This document shows positions 32,578 through 40,902 of a stretch of DNA of 51,886 nt, one piece after another (the stretch's first letter is position 1; every line of letters starts with the position of its first letter). The stretch comes from Myxococcales bacterium (GTDB lineage Bacteria; Myxococcota; B64-G9): contig JAAZNF010000012.1 of assembly GCA_012798435.1 (NCBI GenBank), forward strand, positions 1-51,886. Reading direction: 5' to 3'. A model generated the notes under the pieces. It was not told the DNA's origin. It did no database searches and saw only the letters and a list, made by a program, of their open reading frames with translations. The translations under genes were made by a program, and so were the position numbers.

Positions 32578-33672
32578 ATGCGATCCTGTGCTCTGCTCCT
32601 TGCGGTGGCCCTGCCACTGCTCGCCCCGCCGGCCGCCGCCGAACGCATCAAGGACATCTCCAACGTCCACGGGGTGCGCGCGAACCAGCTCTTCGGCTAC
32701 GGTCTGGTGGTGGGCCTGAAGGGCACCGGCGATACCATCCAGTCGCGCTTCACCACCCAGTCCCTGGCCGCCATGTTGGGACGTCAGGGCGTACGCATCG
32801 ACCCGCGCGAAATTCAGGTGCGCAACGTGGCCGCCGTCATGGTCACTGCGGACCTGCCGCCGTTCGCGCGCAGCGGCGCCCGCCTGGACGTGGTGGTGTC
32901 CTCCATCGGCAACGCCCGCTCGTTGAACGGCGGCACGCTGCTGTTCACGCCGCTGAAGGCCGCCGACGGCAACGTGTACGCGGTGGCCCAGGGCTCGCTG
33001 TCGGTCGGCGGGTTCGATGTGCAGGGCGGGGGCTCCAGCCTGGCCCGCAACCACACCACCGCCGGCCGGGTGCCTCAGGGCGCGCTGGTGGAGCGCGAGG
33101 TGCCGGTGAGTCTGGCGGGGAGGGAGGAGATCCTGCTCGACCTGGCGAACCCCGATTTCACCACCGCCGCGCGCGTCGCCGAGGCCATCAACGCCGCGCT
33201 GCAGGCGGAACTGGCCGAGGCCGACGACCCCGGTCGGGTACGGGTGCGGCTGCCCGAAGACAGGAAGAACAAGCTGGTGTCCCTGGTGGCCCAGATCGAG
33301 GCGCTGGAGATCGCGCCGGATACGGTGGCGCGGGTGGTGCTGAACGAGCGCACCGGCACGCTGGTCATGGGCGAGGCGGTGCGCATCGCGCCGGTCGCGG
33401 TGTCGCACGGCAGCTTGCAACTCGAGATCCGATCCGTTCCGGTGGTGTCGCAGCCCGAGCCTTTCTCGCGCGGAACCACCGTGAGCACCTCGGCGGAGGA
33501 ACTCTCGGCTCAGGAGCAGGCCGGTGGTATCCGGCTCATCGAGCGCGGCGCGACCTTGGGAGACGTGGTGCGGGCACTGAACGCCATCGGCGCCAGCCCG
33601 CGGGATCTGATCGACATCCTGCAAGCCATCCGCGCCGCCGGCGCGTTGCCGGCCCGTCTCGAGATCCTGTGA
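32578..33672 (+). CDS. flgI: P-ring protein FlgI
   Basis: 364 residues with a signal peptide (ALLLAVALPLLAPPAAA, cut before ERIKD). Conserved segments include RIKDISNVHGVRANQLFGYG, LVVGLKGTGDTIQSRFTTQS, NGGTLLFTPLKAADGNVYAV and the C-terminal ALNAIGASPRDLIDILQAIR. It forms the P ring around the rod in the peptidoglycan layer. GGGAGGCTGC precedes the ATG. Confidence 0.97.
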   Translation: MRSCALLLAVALPLLAPPAAAERIKDISNVHGVRANQLFGYGLVVGLKGTGDTIQSRFTTQSLAAMLGRQGVRIDPREIQVRNVAAVMVTADLPPFARSGARLDVVVSSIGNARSLNGGTLLFTPLKAADGNVYAVAQGSLSVGGFDVQGGGSSLARNHTTAGRVPQGALVEREVPVSLAGREEILLDLANPDFTTAARVAEAINAALQAELAEADDPGRVRVRLPEDRKNKLVSLVAQIEALEIAPDTVARVVLNERTGTLVMGEAVRIAPVAVSHGSLQLEIRSVPVVSQPEPFSRGTTVSTSAEELSAQEQAGGIRLIERGATLGDVVRALNAIGASPRDLIDILQAIRAAGALPARLEIL

Positions 33673-33685
33673 GAGGAGGCGCCCC

Positions 33686-34372
33686 GTGACGCTGCTGGCC
33701 CTTGACAACGGCCTCCGCCCCGACTCTCCGCGCGCGCTCGAAAAGGCGGCGCGGCAACTGGAAGGTTTCTTTTGGGAGATGCTGCTTTCCGAGATGCGCC
33801 GCAGCCTGCCGGAGTCCGACTGGCTCGGCGAGGGAGCGCAAGGCCAGATGGCGGTCGCGCTCTTCGATCAGGTCATGTCAGAAAAACTCGCCGCCGGCGC
33901 CAGCCTGGGTCTGGCGGAGGCGGTGACGCGCTCGCTCTCAGGAGCGGCAGAGACGGATCCGCTGGTGTGCCTGGGGCTCCGGGACTGTGGGCACATCTCC
34001 TCGGCATTCGGTTATCGCACGGACCCCTTCACCGGCCAGCCGCAGTTCCACAACGGGATCGACATCGCGGCCCCCGAAGGCCAGCCGTTCACGGCGCTGG
34101 CTTCAGGTCGGGTGGTCCAGGCCGGGGAGAATGGCGGCTTGGGGCTCTCCGTGACGGTGCGCCACGCCGACGGCAGCGAGGCGGTGTACGGCCATCTCAA
34201 GGCTGCGCGGGTGCAATGTGGAGATCTGGTGCGAGCGGGGCAGCCGCTCGGCGAGATCGGCCAGAGCGGGAGGTCCACCGGACCCCACCTGCATCTCGAG
34301 GTCCGGCGCCACGGCCGGAGTCTGGATCCCCGTCTCGCGCTCCCGGGAGTGGTGCGGGCTCAAGTTCGCTGA
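33686..34372 (+). CDS. flgJ: Rod-binding protein FlgJ fused to an M23 peptidase domain
   Basis: 228 residues from GTG 33686 behind GAGAGGAGG. The first 85 residues form the FlgJ rod-binding domain (ALEKAARQLEGFFWEMLLSE, then QGQMAVALFDQVMSEKLA). The C-terminal half is a LytM/M23 metallopeptidase domain, not the glucosaminidase of enteric FlgJ. It has H122 and D126 in FHNGIDIAAPEGQPF and the H201-L-H203 pair in GPHLHLEVR, so the zinc ligands are present. It would cap the growing rod and cut peptide cross-links for rod passage. There is no signal peptide, which fits type III export as in FlgJ. Confidence 0.9.
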   Translation: MTLLALDNGLRPDSPRALEKAARQLEGFFWEMLLSEMRRSLPESDWLGEGAQGQMAVALFDQVMSEKLAAGASLGLAEAVTRSLSGAAETDPLVCLGLRDCGHISSAFGYRTDPFTGQPQFHNGIDIAAPEGQPFTALASGRVVQAGENGGLGLSVTVRHADGSEAVYGHLKAARVQCGDLVRAGQPLGEIGQSGRSTGPHLHLEVRRHGRSLDPRLALPGVVRAQVR

Positions 34373-34386
34373 CGCCGGGCCGATGA
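34360..34386 (+). promoter_or_regulatory. Sigma28 promoter of flgM
   Basis: TCAA (34360-34363, within CTCAAGTTC), exactly 15 bases, then GCCGATGA (34379-34386). The same form precedes flagellin and fliD. The predicted start is near 34393, which rules out ATG 34383 as the flgM start. It overlaps the end of the flgJ fusion gene. Confidence 0.75.
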
Positions 34387-34398
34387 TCCACAGAGAGC

Positions 34399-34413
34399 GC
34401 GGGGAAGTCCCGC
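34399..34413 (+). promoter_or_regulatory. Leader hairpin of flgM next to the Shine-Dalgarno, possible CsrA site
   Basis: GCGGG-GAAGT-CCCGC forms a 5-bp stem with a GGA at the stem-loop junction (34403-34405). AAGGAG follows immediately and supplies a second GGA at 34416-34418. The arrangement resembles the flagellin leader. Regulation by CsrA is inferred. Confidence 0.4.
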
Positions 34414-34427
34414 AAGGAGCGAGCGCT

Positions 34428-34739
34428 GTGAAGATCAACGAAAACAGCCGAGTAACGGTGCCGTGGCCCGCCGTCGCCAAGGGCGCGTCGGTTGTGGAGA
34501 CGGCTTCCCGGGGGCGAGACGGCGTCTCGTTGTCGGGTCTGGCCGAGGCCCGAGAGTTGCTGCGCCGCCTGCCTGTGCCGGGTGAGGAAGCCCCGGACCT
34601 GGCCCGGGTGGCCGCCGCCGCCGCTCGTCTCAAGGACGGAACGTTCGTGGCGTCCGCCGAGGACGTGGCCGACGCCATTCTCGATGAACTGTCCACGGTG
34701 ATGCTATGGCTCTCGGACGGATCGATATCGCGGGAATAA
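34428..34739 (+). CDS. flgM: Anti-sigma28 factor FlgM
   Basis: 103 residues from GTG 34428, following GCAAGGAG. The start MKINENSRV is FlgM-like, the first half is disordered, and the C-terminal helices carry the FliA-binding region (ARVAAAAARLKDGTFVASAE, then DVADAILDEL). FlgM holds FliA until secreted through the finished hook. The frame is open upstream, but the promoter at 34360-34386 places the start here. The gene overlaps flgN by 34 bases. Confidence 0.88.
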   Translation: MKINENSRVTVPWPAVAKGASVVETASRGRDGVSLSGLAEARELLRRLPVPGEEAPDLARVAAAAARLKDGTFVASAEDVADAILDELSTVMLWLSDGSISRE

Positions 34740-35080
34740 TGCGCTCGCTGGAGCAGGCGCTGGAACTGCTGCGGCAGCAGCGAGCGGCGGCTCTCGCCTG
34801 GCGTGCCGGGGAGGTCGAGGAGCTCTCCACGCGCATCGGAAGTCTACGCTCTCGTTTGCAGGAAGAGCTGGCAGGTGCGGACCGGGCCCAACGGGAGGCG
34901 CTGGCGCCGCTGGCGGCCCAGGTGCACCGGCAGTGGTGCGCCAACCGGAGCCTCATCGAACAGGCCCTGGGCCTGGTGCGGGAGTGGCGCCGCGTCCTGT
35001 GTGGCACCCGCGCCGTGTCCTACGATCGCAGCGGCCGGCCGGTGGAGACCCGTCCCGCTGCGGGTGGACGGGTCGCCTGA
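34706..35080 (+). CDS. flgN: Flagellar export chaperone FlgN
   Basis: 124 residues, all helical (MRSLEQALELLRQQRAAALA, then VEELSTRIGSLRSRLQEELA), ending in a flexible GTRAVSYDRSGRPVETRP segment. The length and the position between flgM and flgK fit FlgN, the chaperone for FlgK and FlgL. The ATG lies inside flgM, so coupling with flgM is likely. The family is weakly conserved. Confidence 0.8.
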   Translation: MALGRIDIAGIMRSLEQALELLRQQRAAALAWRAGEVEELSTRIGSLRSRLQEELAGADRAQREALAPLAAQVHRQWCANRSLIEQALGLVREWRRVLCGTRAVSYDRSGRPVETRPAAGGRVA

Positions 35081-35090
35081 AGGAGGGAGT

Positions 35091-36503
35091 GTGGCAGGAA
35101 CCTTCGACCTCTTGGGTATCGGCTGGAGCGCGCTCGCCAGCCATCGCCTGGCCGGTGAGGTGGTCGGGCACAACATGGCCAACGCCGCCACGCCAGGATA
35201 CAGCCGCCAGCGCGCCGATCTGCTGGCGCGCGATCCCTGGCTAGGGCGGCCCGGACCCATCGGGACCGGGGTGGACGTATTGGGTATCTCGCAGGCGCGG
35301 GACGAGTTCGTGGAGCGCTCGCTGCTGGGGGCGAACGCCGGCCTGGGCTTTCAATCCGAGCGGGTGCAGGTGCTCACCACGCTGGAAACGGCGTTCGGCG
35401 TCGGCGCCGACGATCCCATCGATCGTACGCTCCAGGACTTCTTCTCGGCCCTTCGCGATCTGGCGAGCAACCCTGGAGGCGCGGCCGAGCGCACCGCGGC
35501 GTTGGCGGCCGGGCGCGCGCTGGGCGACGCCTTTCGTCTGCAACGCACGCGCCTGGAACAGGCTCGCAGCGCGTTGGATGGACAGGTGGCGGGGATGGTG
35601 AGCGAAGTGCAGTCGCGCCTGGAGCAGATCGCCGAGCTCAACCAGCAGATCCGGCTCCAGGAGGCCTCCGGAGGTTCGGCCAACGATCTGCGCGACCGGC
35701 GCGCCATGTTGGCGAACGAGGTGGCCGAGCGCGTCAGCGTGGTGATGGTGGCCGATGATCGAGGCAACCTCAACCTGGCGCTGACCGACGGCACCATGCT
35801 GGTGAACGGCGAACGGGCGGCGCGGCTCACCACCGAGCCCCAGGCCGCCAACGATGGTTTGCTGGCCCCGGTGGTGTGGTTGCCGGATGGCAGCCAACGG
35901 GTGTTGGATGAGTCGGTCTCAGGACGCCTGGGGGGACTGCTCTCGGCGCGGGATGGCGAGGCGCGCCGGGCCATGCAGCGGCTCGACGAGCTTGCCTTCG
36001 GCATTTCGCAGGCCGTGAACGCTCAACACCGCGCCGGTGTCGGCCTGGACGGGATCGGCGGGCGGGATTTCTTCACACCGATCGCGACCCAGGCCGGGGC
36101 CGCATTACAACTGCGACTGGACGCGGCCGTCGATGGAGCACCCGATGCGCTGGCCGCGGCCCAGGACCCGCTGAACCTGCCCGGCGACAACCGCAACGCG
36201 CTGGCGCTGGCTGACTTGCAGGAAGCGCTGCTGTTCGCTGGTGGCAGTCGCAGCGCCGGGGAGTTTTGGCGCAGCGCCGTGACGGATGTGAGCGCAGGGC
36301 TGGAGGACGCCGGGCGCGCCCTGGAACAGGCCGCGGCCCGGATCGCCATGGTCTCGCAAGTCCGCGAGGCAGTGAGCGGAGTCTCGCTGGACGAAGAGAT
36401 GATCGAGCTCAGCAAGGCGCAGCGTGCCTTCGAAGCCGCGGCCAAGGTCATCCAGGCGGGCGACGAGATGTTGGAAGTCATTCTCTCGCTCAAGCGGGAC
36501 TGA
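35091..36503 (+). CDS. flgK: Hook-filament junction protein FlgK
   Basis: 470 residues from GTG 35091, just behind AAGGAGG. The N-terminus contains GEVVGHNMANAATPGYSRQR, the FlgK/FlgL rod-hook signature. The middle has LRDRRAMLANEVAERVSVVM. The C-terminus ends GVSLDEEMIELSKAQRAFEA and MLEVILSLKRD. It is the first junction protein between hook and filament. Length is within the normal range for FlgK without large insertions. Confidence 0.95.
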   Translation: MAGTFDLLGIGWSALASHRLAGEVVGHNMANAATPGYSRQRADLLARDPWLGRPGPIGTGVDVLGISQARDEFVERSLLGANAGLGFQSERVQVLTTLETAFGVGADDPIDRTLQDFFSALRDLASNPGGAAERTAALAAGRALGDAFRLQRTRLEQARSALDGQVAGMVSEVQSRLEQIAELNQQIRLQEASGGSANDLRDRRAMLANEVAERVSVVMVADDRGNLNLALTDGTMLVNGERAARLTTEPQAANDGLLAPVVWLPDGSQRVLDESVSGRLGGLLSARDGEARRAMQRLDELAFGISQAVNAQHRAGVGLDGIGGRDFFTPIATQAGAALQLRLDAAVDGAPDALAAAQDPLNLPGDNRNALALADLQEALLFAGGSRSAGEFWRSAVTDVSAGLEDAGRALEQAAARIAMVSQVREAVSGVSLDEEMIELSKAQRAFEAAAKVIQAGDEMLEVILSLKRD

Positions 36504-36518
36504 TCCCGGGAGCCGAGC

Positions 36519-37400
36519 ATGCGTGTCACCGATTCGCAAGTCTTCGCGCGCCTCTCCGGGCGGGTGGCCGCTGCCTGGGAACGCCTGGCTCGACTGCAAG
36601 ACCAGGCCGCCACCGGTCGACGGGTGAACCGGCCATCGGACGATCCGGCGGCGGCCGCCCGCATTGGCGCCCTGGACGAGTTTTTGGCGCGCCTTCGGGA
36701 TTGCCAAGACGGGGCTCACCAGGCGCAGGCGTGGCTCGAAGGCGCCGAGTCGGCGCTGGCCTCGGCCAGCGACACCCTCATCCGGGCCCGAGAGCTGGCG
36801 GTACAGGGCGCCTCCGAGCAATACTCGCCCGCGGACCGTGCCGCACTGGCCGCAGAGGCGCAGGAGCTCTACCAGCAGTTGCTGGCGTCCAGCAACGCCC
36901 AGGTGGCTGGACGTTACCTGTTCGCGGGTTTCCAGGAGGATGCTCCCGCCTTCGATAGCACTGGTACCTACCAGGGCGACGACGGTGAGCTCTGGCTCGA
37001 GGTGTCGCCGGGCCTGCGGGTGGCGGCCAACCTGCCTGGCGACCGCGTGTTCTCCGGCGCTGGTGGCGGGGTGGACCTGTTCGCCACGCTCGACGGACTG
37101 CGTGCCGCGCTGGCGGCGGACGACAGCGTGGCCATCCGCGCCAGCCTGAGCGGTCTGGAGCAGGGGTTGGAGCAGCTCAACGCCGCTCGGGCCGAGCTGG
37201 GGACCCGCTATAACACGGTGAGTTTCGCGCAAGAGGGCAACAGCGCCCTGCGCGTGAGCTCGGAAAGTGACCGGGGACGGCTGGGCGATGCCGATTGGGC
37301 GCAGCTCACCTCGGAGCTGGCGACTGCCGAACGGGCGCTACAAGCGGCGCTGGCCACGTTCCCCATGCTCCAATCCATGAGCCTGCTGGCTCGCAGGTGA
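36519..37400 (+). CDS. flgL: Hook-filament junction protein FlgL
   Basis: 293 residues, with a flagellin-like N-terminus (VNRPSDDPAAAARIGALDEF) and C-terminus (TSELATAERALQAALATFPM). It has ARELAVQGASEQYSPADRAA and a GRYLFAGFQEDAPAF segment typical of FlgL. It is the second junction protein and base of the filament. CCGGGAGCC precedes the ATG. Confidence 0.93.
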   Translation: MRVTDSQVFARLSGRVAAAWERLARLQDQAATGRRVNRPSDDPAAAARIGALDEFLARLRDCQDGAHQAQAWLEGAESALASASDTLIRARELAVQGASEQYSPADRAALAAEAQELYQQLLASSNAQVAGRYLFAGFQEDAPAFDSTGTYQGDDGELWLEVSPGLRVAANLPGDRVFSGAGGGVDLFATLDGLRAALAADDSVAIRASLSGLEQGLEQLNAARAELGTRYNTVSFAQEGNSALRVSSESDRGRLGDADWAQLTSELATAERALQAALATFPMLQSMSLLARR

Positions 37401-37415
37401 CAACGGGAGGTGCCC

Positions 37416-37628
37416 ATGCTCACTCTGACAAGGAGGTCGGGGGAGCAGATCCGGATTGGCGACGATATCTTGATCACCGTCCGTGAAGTGCGCGGAAACC
37501 AGGTGCGTTTGGGCATTGAAGCCCCGAGGAGCGTCCATGTCTACCGCGAAGAGCTCTACCAGAGGCTCGCGGAAATCAACCGCGAAGCCGCCGGTGCCTC
37601 GAGCCAAGACCTTGACCGGATTCGCTGA
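37416..37628 (+). CDS. csrA: Carbon storage/translation regulator CsrA
   Basis: 70 residues from ATG 37416, behind GGGAGG. It is a typical Csr[41 protein letters not shown] and [15 protein letters not shown]. It binds GGA motifs in mRNA leaders and blocks ribosome access. It lies next to fliW, as in bacteria where FliW sequesters CsrA. Likely targets in this window are the flagellin and flgM leaders. Confidence 0.95.
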   Translation: MLTLTRRSGEQIRIGDDILITVREVRGNQVRLGIEAPRSVHVYREELYQRLAEINREAAGASSQDLDRIR

Positions 37629-38064
37629 CCTGCCGGCCGCGGTCGAGAGCCCGCGTTTTGGCCGCCTGGCGGTCGAACCGGCCAAGGTGATCACCCTGCA
37701 GCACGGAATGATCGGCTTCCCCCAGCAGCGGCACTTCATCCTGCTCGATCACGCTCCCGGCTCTCCCCTCCATTGGCTGCAGTCGGTGGACGAGGGGGGG
37801 CTGGCCTTCCCGGTGGCCTCGCCGCTGCATTTCGTGTCGGATTATCGTCCGGCCCTCCCCTCCGACCTGGCGGAGCTGGTGGGCGACTTCGGGGATGAGG
37901 ACCTGTGGCTAGGCGTGGTCGTGTCGTTTCCGCCGGGACAAGGGACGGCCACGCTGAATCTCAAGGCTCCGGTGGTGCTGAATACTCGCAGCCGTCTGGG
38001 AGCGCAGCTCGTGCTGGACGATCCATCACTCCCCCTGCGCTTCGTCTTGCCCGCGGGCGCATGA
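37537..38064 (+). CDS. fliW: Flagellin-binding CsrA antagonist FliW
   Basis: The FliW core is clear: [40 protein letters not shown] and [20 protein letters not shown] then LRFVLP. ATG 37537 (175 residues) has a good ribosome site (GAGGAG) but overlaps csrA by 92 bases and gives a basic, low-complexity leader. TTG 37612 would give 150 residues, the family's usual size, but has a poor ribosome site. FliW binds free flagellin or CsrA, linking flagellin export to its translation. Its stop overlaps the ATG of the cyclase gene. Confidence 0.88.
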   Translation: MSTAKSSTRGSRKSTAKPPVPRAKTLTGFADLPAAVESPRFGRLAVEPAKVITLQHGMIGFPQQRHFILLDHAPGSPLHWLQSVDEGGLAFPVASPLHFVSDYRPALPSDLAELVGDFGDEDLWLGVVVSFPPGQGTATLNLKAPVVLNTRSRLGAQLVLDDPSLPLRFVLPAGA

Positions 38065-40841
38065 GTCGCGAAGAAATCGATTTCTGGAGCCAACTTCCCA
38101 GCGCGGAGGCGGTGCGGCCGCCGTCGCCGGAAGCCACGGCACCACCGCTTTCGCCGCGCGAGCGAGAGCGCCGGTACCGGACCGTGCGCGCCTCTCGGCT
38201 TCAGGCATTGCGCCGGCGCTTGGTCGAGCCTGCCCGGCTGGTGTTCGACGCCTTGCCCGGCCTGCTGCACCAGGTGGAAGCGGGCACACCCGCTGCCGGC
38301 GAGACGGCCGGTTGCCCCGCCGGCATCGTCAACTTCGAGCCCAGCGAGGCCATGCGCCTGGCCATGTCTCGGCTGTTCCCCAAGGTGGGCTGGCACAGCG
38401 CGCTCAGCCGCGGCCGACCGGCCATCCAGGCATTGTTCACCATCGGCAGCATGGGGACGGTGGCGCAGACGCAAAGCTCGGATCTCGACCTGTGGTTGCT
38501 GGTGGACGAACGAGAGGCGCAGGGCAAGGGATTGCGCCTGTTGCGGCGGCGTCTGGACGCCCTCGCGGAATGGGCTGCGCGCCACGGATTGGAAGTGCAC
38601 TTCTTCCCCCTGAGCCTCGCCCAGGTGCGCGCTTGCGACTTCGGGCGTCTCGACGGGGAGAGTTGCGGCACCACCATGCGGCATGCCCTGCAGGAGGAAT
38701 TCTACCGCACTCATCTGGTGATCCAGGGACGCCATCCGCTGTGGTGGCTCGTGCCGCCGCGGCTGGACGAGGAGGCGTACCAGAGCGCGATCCGGGCGTT
38801 GGAACGCGACGTCAGCATCGTACGTGACGACTACCTGGACCTGGGAGCGCCGCGACCGGTGGGGGTTGAGGAGGTGTTGGGGGCTGGCTTGTACCAGTTT
38901 CTCAAGGCCGTGGAGCGTCCTTTCAAGGCCTTGCTCAAGATGACGCTGCTGGCCCGCCACTTGGAGGCGGCACAACCCGTATTGCTATGCGAACTCTTGA
39001 AGGAGCGCGTCATGGGTTCGCAGGCGCCGGGCCCGCTGGAGAATGATCCCTACCTGTTGCTCCTCGACGTCTTGGTGCAGGAGATGCGGACCAGCGGGAA
39101 AACGGAGGACGTCGATCTGATCGAGGACGCCTTCTACCTGCAGCTATGGAGCGCGCGGGGGAAAGGAGAAGACCCGGGCATGGAAGCGACGCTGCGGGAA
39201 CTGGCCGCCCGCTGGGGTTGGCCGGCCTCTCGCATCGAACGGCTGCAGAGCTTCGAGCGCTGGAGCCCGGCCGCGGTCGATGGACTGGGGCGCCGCATCC
39301 AACGGTACCTGGAGTCGGTGCTGGACCGGTTGCAGCGACGCTACCCTTCTCTGCCACCGCAGGCCCTGTCTGCCCGCGACTTCATCGCGCTGCAGAACAA
39401 GCTCCGTTGCAGCCGCGGTCAGGAGCCCAACCAGGTTCCGCTTCTATACACCGGGTATTTCCCCGCCTCGCTGATCCAGCCACTGCTCCACTTCCGCCGG
39501 GATGCGGAAGGGGTGCGTCTGGACAGCGCTGCGGGGGAGACACTGGCGCGCGGGTTGGACGAGGACCTGGCCATGGCCTTTCCGGCCCTGAACGGCCTGT
39601 TCGGGCCCGAGACCGTGGTACGGGTGAATGACTGGCCCGGCGCTCGCTTGTCTCTGGTGAGGCGGCGGCTGGAACGGCTCACCCGCTTCGTGGCCCACAC
39701 CCGCCCCGACAAGGTGCCGGTGGAGCGTTTTGTCGAGGCGCCCCGCGTCGAGCGGATGCTGGTAGAGGCGCAGTTCGCGACACCGATGGCCGAAGAGGAT
39801 GTGCAGCGGCTCTCTCAGCAGTGGGATCCGTTGGACTACGGTTCCGAAGGCATGTGCCAGCTCGACCGGCTGGTGGTGTGGAAGGTCACGTCCTGGGGCA
39901 CGGTGGAACGTCGGGTCTTGCAGGGTGCGGACGGCCTGGTGGAGCTCTTGTTGTGGCTGGCCCGTCTCGGGAGGGAGTTGTCGTCGGGGGCCTTCGACAT
40001 CGCGCCGCGCGACGCCCTTTCGGGACGGGGCGTGCCGCGCCTGCGGCGGTTGACGCAGACGGTCATGGAGACGTTTTCGCCGATGGAGAACGGTGAGCCG
40101 GCGGAGCGAGTCTTGTGGTTGCGGCTGGGCGGCCAGAACGTCTTGCTGCTCGGCCAACATGGTTCCTTGGACGCCCTGCCAAATCTCAGCGAAGACGACG
40201 TGCAGCGAGTATTGGCGCGGCAGCCTGCGGCAGGTGGCAGGAGGCTGGTGCTCGACCCCGCCAGCCGGGCGTTGGAACCGTGGCGAGAGGCGCAACGCCG
40301 CGTGCCGCCTGGCGTGGCGAGAAACGTATGGTTGCGCCAACACGGCGACAATCTGGTCGTGAGCGTGTCGCCGGATGGTCGCATGGCGTGGGATCGCAAC
40401 CAGGGGGATCGGAAGCGCCTGGCACTCCTGCTCTCGGAGGCGGCGGCGGGAAGCGGGGGCGAGGCGCCGCTATCGCTGCGGTTCACTCCGGACGGCGTTT
40501 GGGAGGAGGCCGAAGCCCCGGTCCTCGAGGCGACCGGACCAGAGGTCGTGGCGAGCGGCGATCTGAGCCGACCCACCGAACTACGGTTCTGGGTCGAGCC
40601 GGGCGGTGCCCGGTCGGCGCGAGAGACGCTGGAGGAAGCGGCGGTGCGGTTGTTGGCGCGCTTCAAGCCGGGCCGGGAACGGCCCGTGTACCTGAAGTTG
40701 GGCGAGGTGAGCCTGGACGGACGGGAGCCGGACGCGGTGGAGCGGATCTTCTGGCGGCGGGAGCTGGAAGGGTGGCTGTTCGAGGCCTGTCTGCGCCTCT
40801 CGGGCGCACCCGGCTCAAGCCTCGGCAGGACGGGCCGATGA
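38061..40841 (+). CDS. Class I adenylate cyclase-like protein
   Basis: 926 residues from ATG 38061, overlapping the fliW stop (ATGA). The catalytic nucleotidyltransferase signature is present: G129-S130 in IGSMGTVAQTQSSDLDLWLL with D141 and D143 as predicted metal ligands, as in E. coli CyaA (GS, about 10 residues, then DLD-W). The long remainder (about 300-926) includes a CyaA-style helical region (LKAVERPFKALLKMTLLARH) and a divergent C-terminus. No membrane segment is seen. It probably makes cyclic AMP from ATP in the cytosol. Genomic placement between fliW and flagellin is unusual, and its last bases carry the flagellin promoter. A non-cyclase nucleotidyltransferase cannot be excluded. 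Confidence 0.8.
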   Translation: MSREEIDFWSQLPSAEAVRPPSPEATAPPLSPRERERRYRTVRASRLQALRRRLVEPARLVFDALPGLLHQVEAGTPAAGETAGCPAGIVNFEPSEAMRLAMSRLFPKVGWHSALSRGRPAIQALFTIGSMGTVAQTQSSDLDLWLLVDEREAQGKGLRLLRRRLDALAEWAARHGLEVHFFPLSLAQVRACDFGRLDGESCGTTMRHALQEEFYRTHLVIQGRHPLWWLVPPRLDEEAYQSAIRALERDVSIVRDDYLDLGAPRPVGVEEVLGAGLYQFLKAVERPFKALLKMTLLARHLEAAQPVLLCELLKERVMGSQAPGPLENDPYLLLLDVLVQEMRTSGKTEDVDLIEDAFYLQLWSARGKGEDPGMEATLRELAARWGWPASRIERLQSFERWSPAAVDGLGRRIQRYLESVLDRLQRRYPSLPPQALSARDFIALQNKLRCSRGQEPNQVPLLYTGYFPASLIQPLLHFRRDAEGVRLDSAAGETLARGLDEDLAMAFPALNGLFGPETVVRVNDWPGARLSLVRRRLERLTRFVAHTRPDKVPVERFVEAPRVERMLVEAQFATPMAEEDVQRLSQQWDPLDYGSEGMCQLDRLVVWKVTSWGTVERRVLQGADGLVELLLWLARLGRELSSGAFDIAPRDALSGRGVPRLRRLTQTVMETFSPMENGEPAERVLWLRLGGQNVLLLGQHGSLDALPNLSEDDVQRVLARQPAAGGRRLVLDPASRALEPWREAQRRVPPGVARNVWLRQHGDNLVVSVSPDGRMAWDRNQGDRKRLALLLSEAAAGSGGEAPLSLRFTPDGVWEEAEAPVLEATGPEVVASGDLSRPTELRFWVEPGGARSARETLEEAAVRLLARFKPGRERPVYLKLGEVSLDGREPDAVERIFWRRELEGWLFEACLRLSGAPGSSLGRTGR
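40815..40841 (+). promoter_or_regulatory. Sigma28 promoter of the flagellin gene
   Basis: TCAA (40815-40818, within CTCAAGCCT), exactly 15 bases, then GCCGATGA (40834-40841). It lies inside the final codons of the cyclase gene and ends on its stop codon. The predicted start is near 40848, giving a leader of about 52 bases. Confidence 0.78.
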
Positions 40842-40856
40842 AGGAGAGTGAAACCC

Positions 40857-40902
40857 GCGGGGCGTGGACGCCCCGCCCAACCTTCCAAGGAGGAAGATCA
40901 TG
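40857..40902 (+). promoter_or_regulatory. Flagellin leader: GGA-loop hairpin plus GGA Shine-Dalgarno (CsrA-type site)
   Basis: A perfect 8-bp stem, GCGGGGCG-TGGA-CGCCCCGC (40857-40876), displays GGA in its loop (40866-40868). The Shine-Dalgarno AAGGAGG (40887-40893) carries further GGA motifs at 40889-40891 and 40892-40894, about 23 bases downstream. A hairpin-loop GGA paired with a GGA at the ribosome site is the classic bipartite CsrA target. There is no T-run after the stem, so it is not a terminator. Binding is inferred. Confidence 0.65.
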
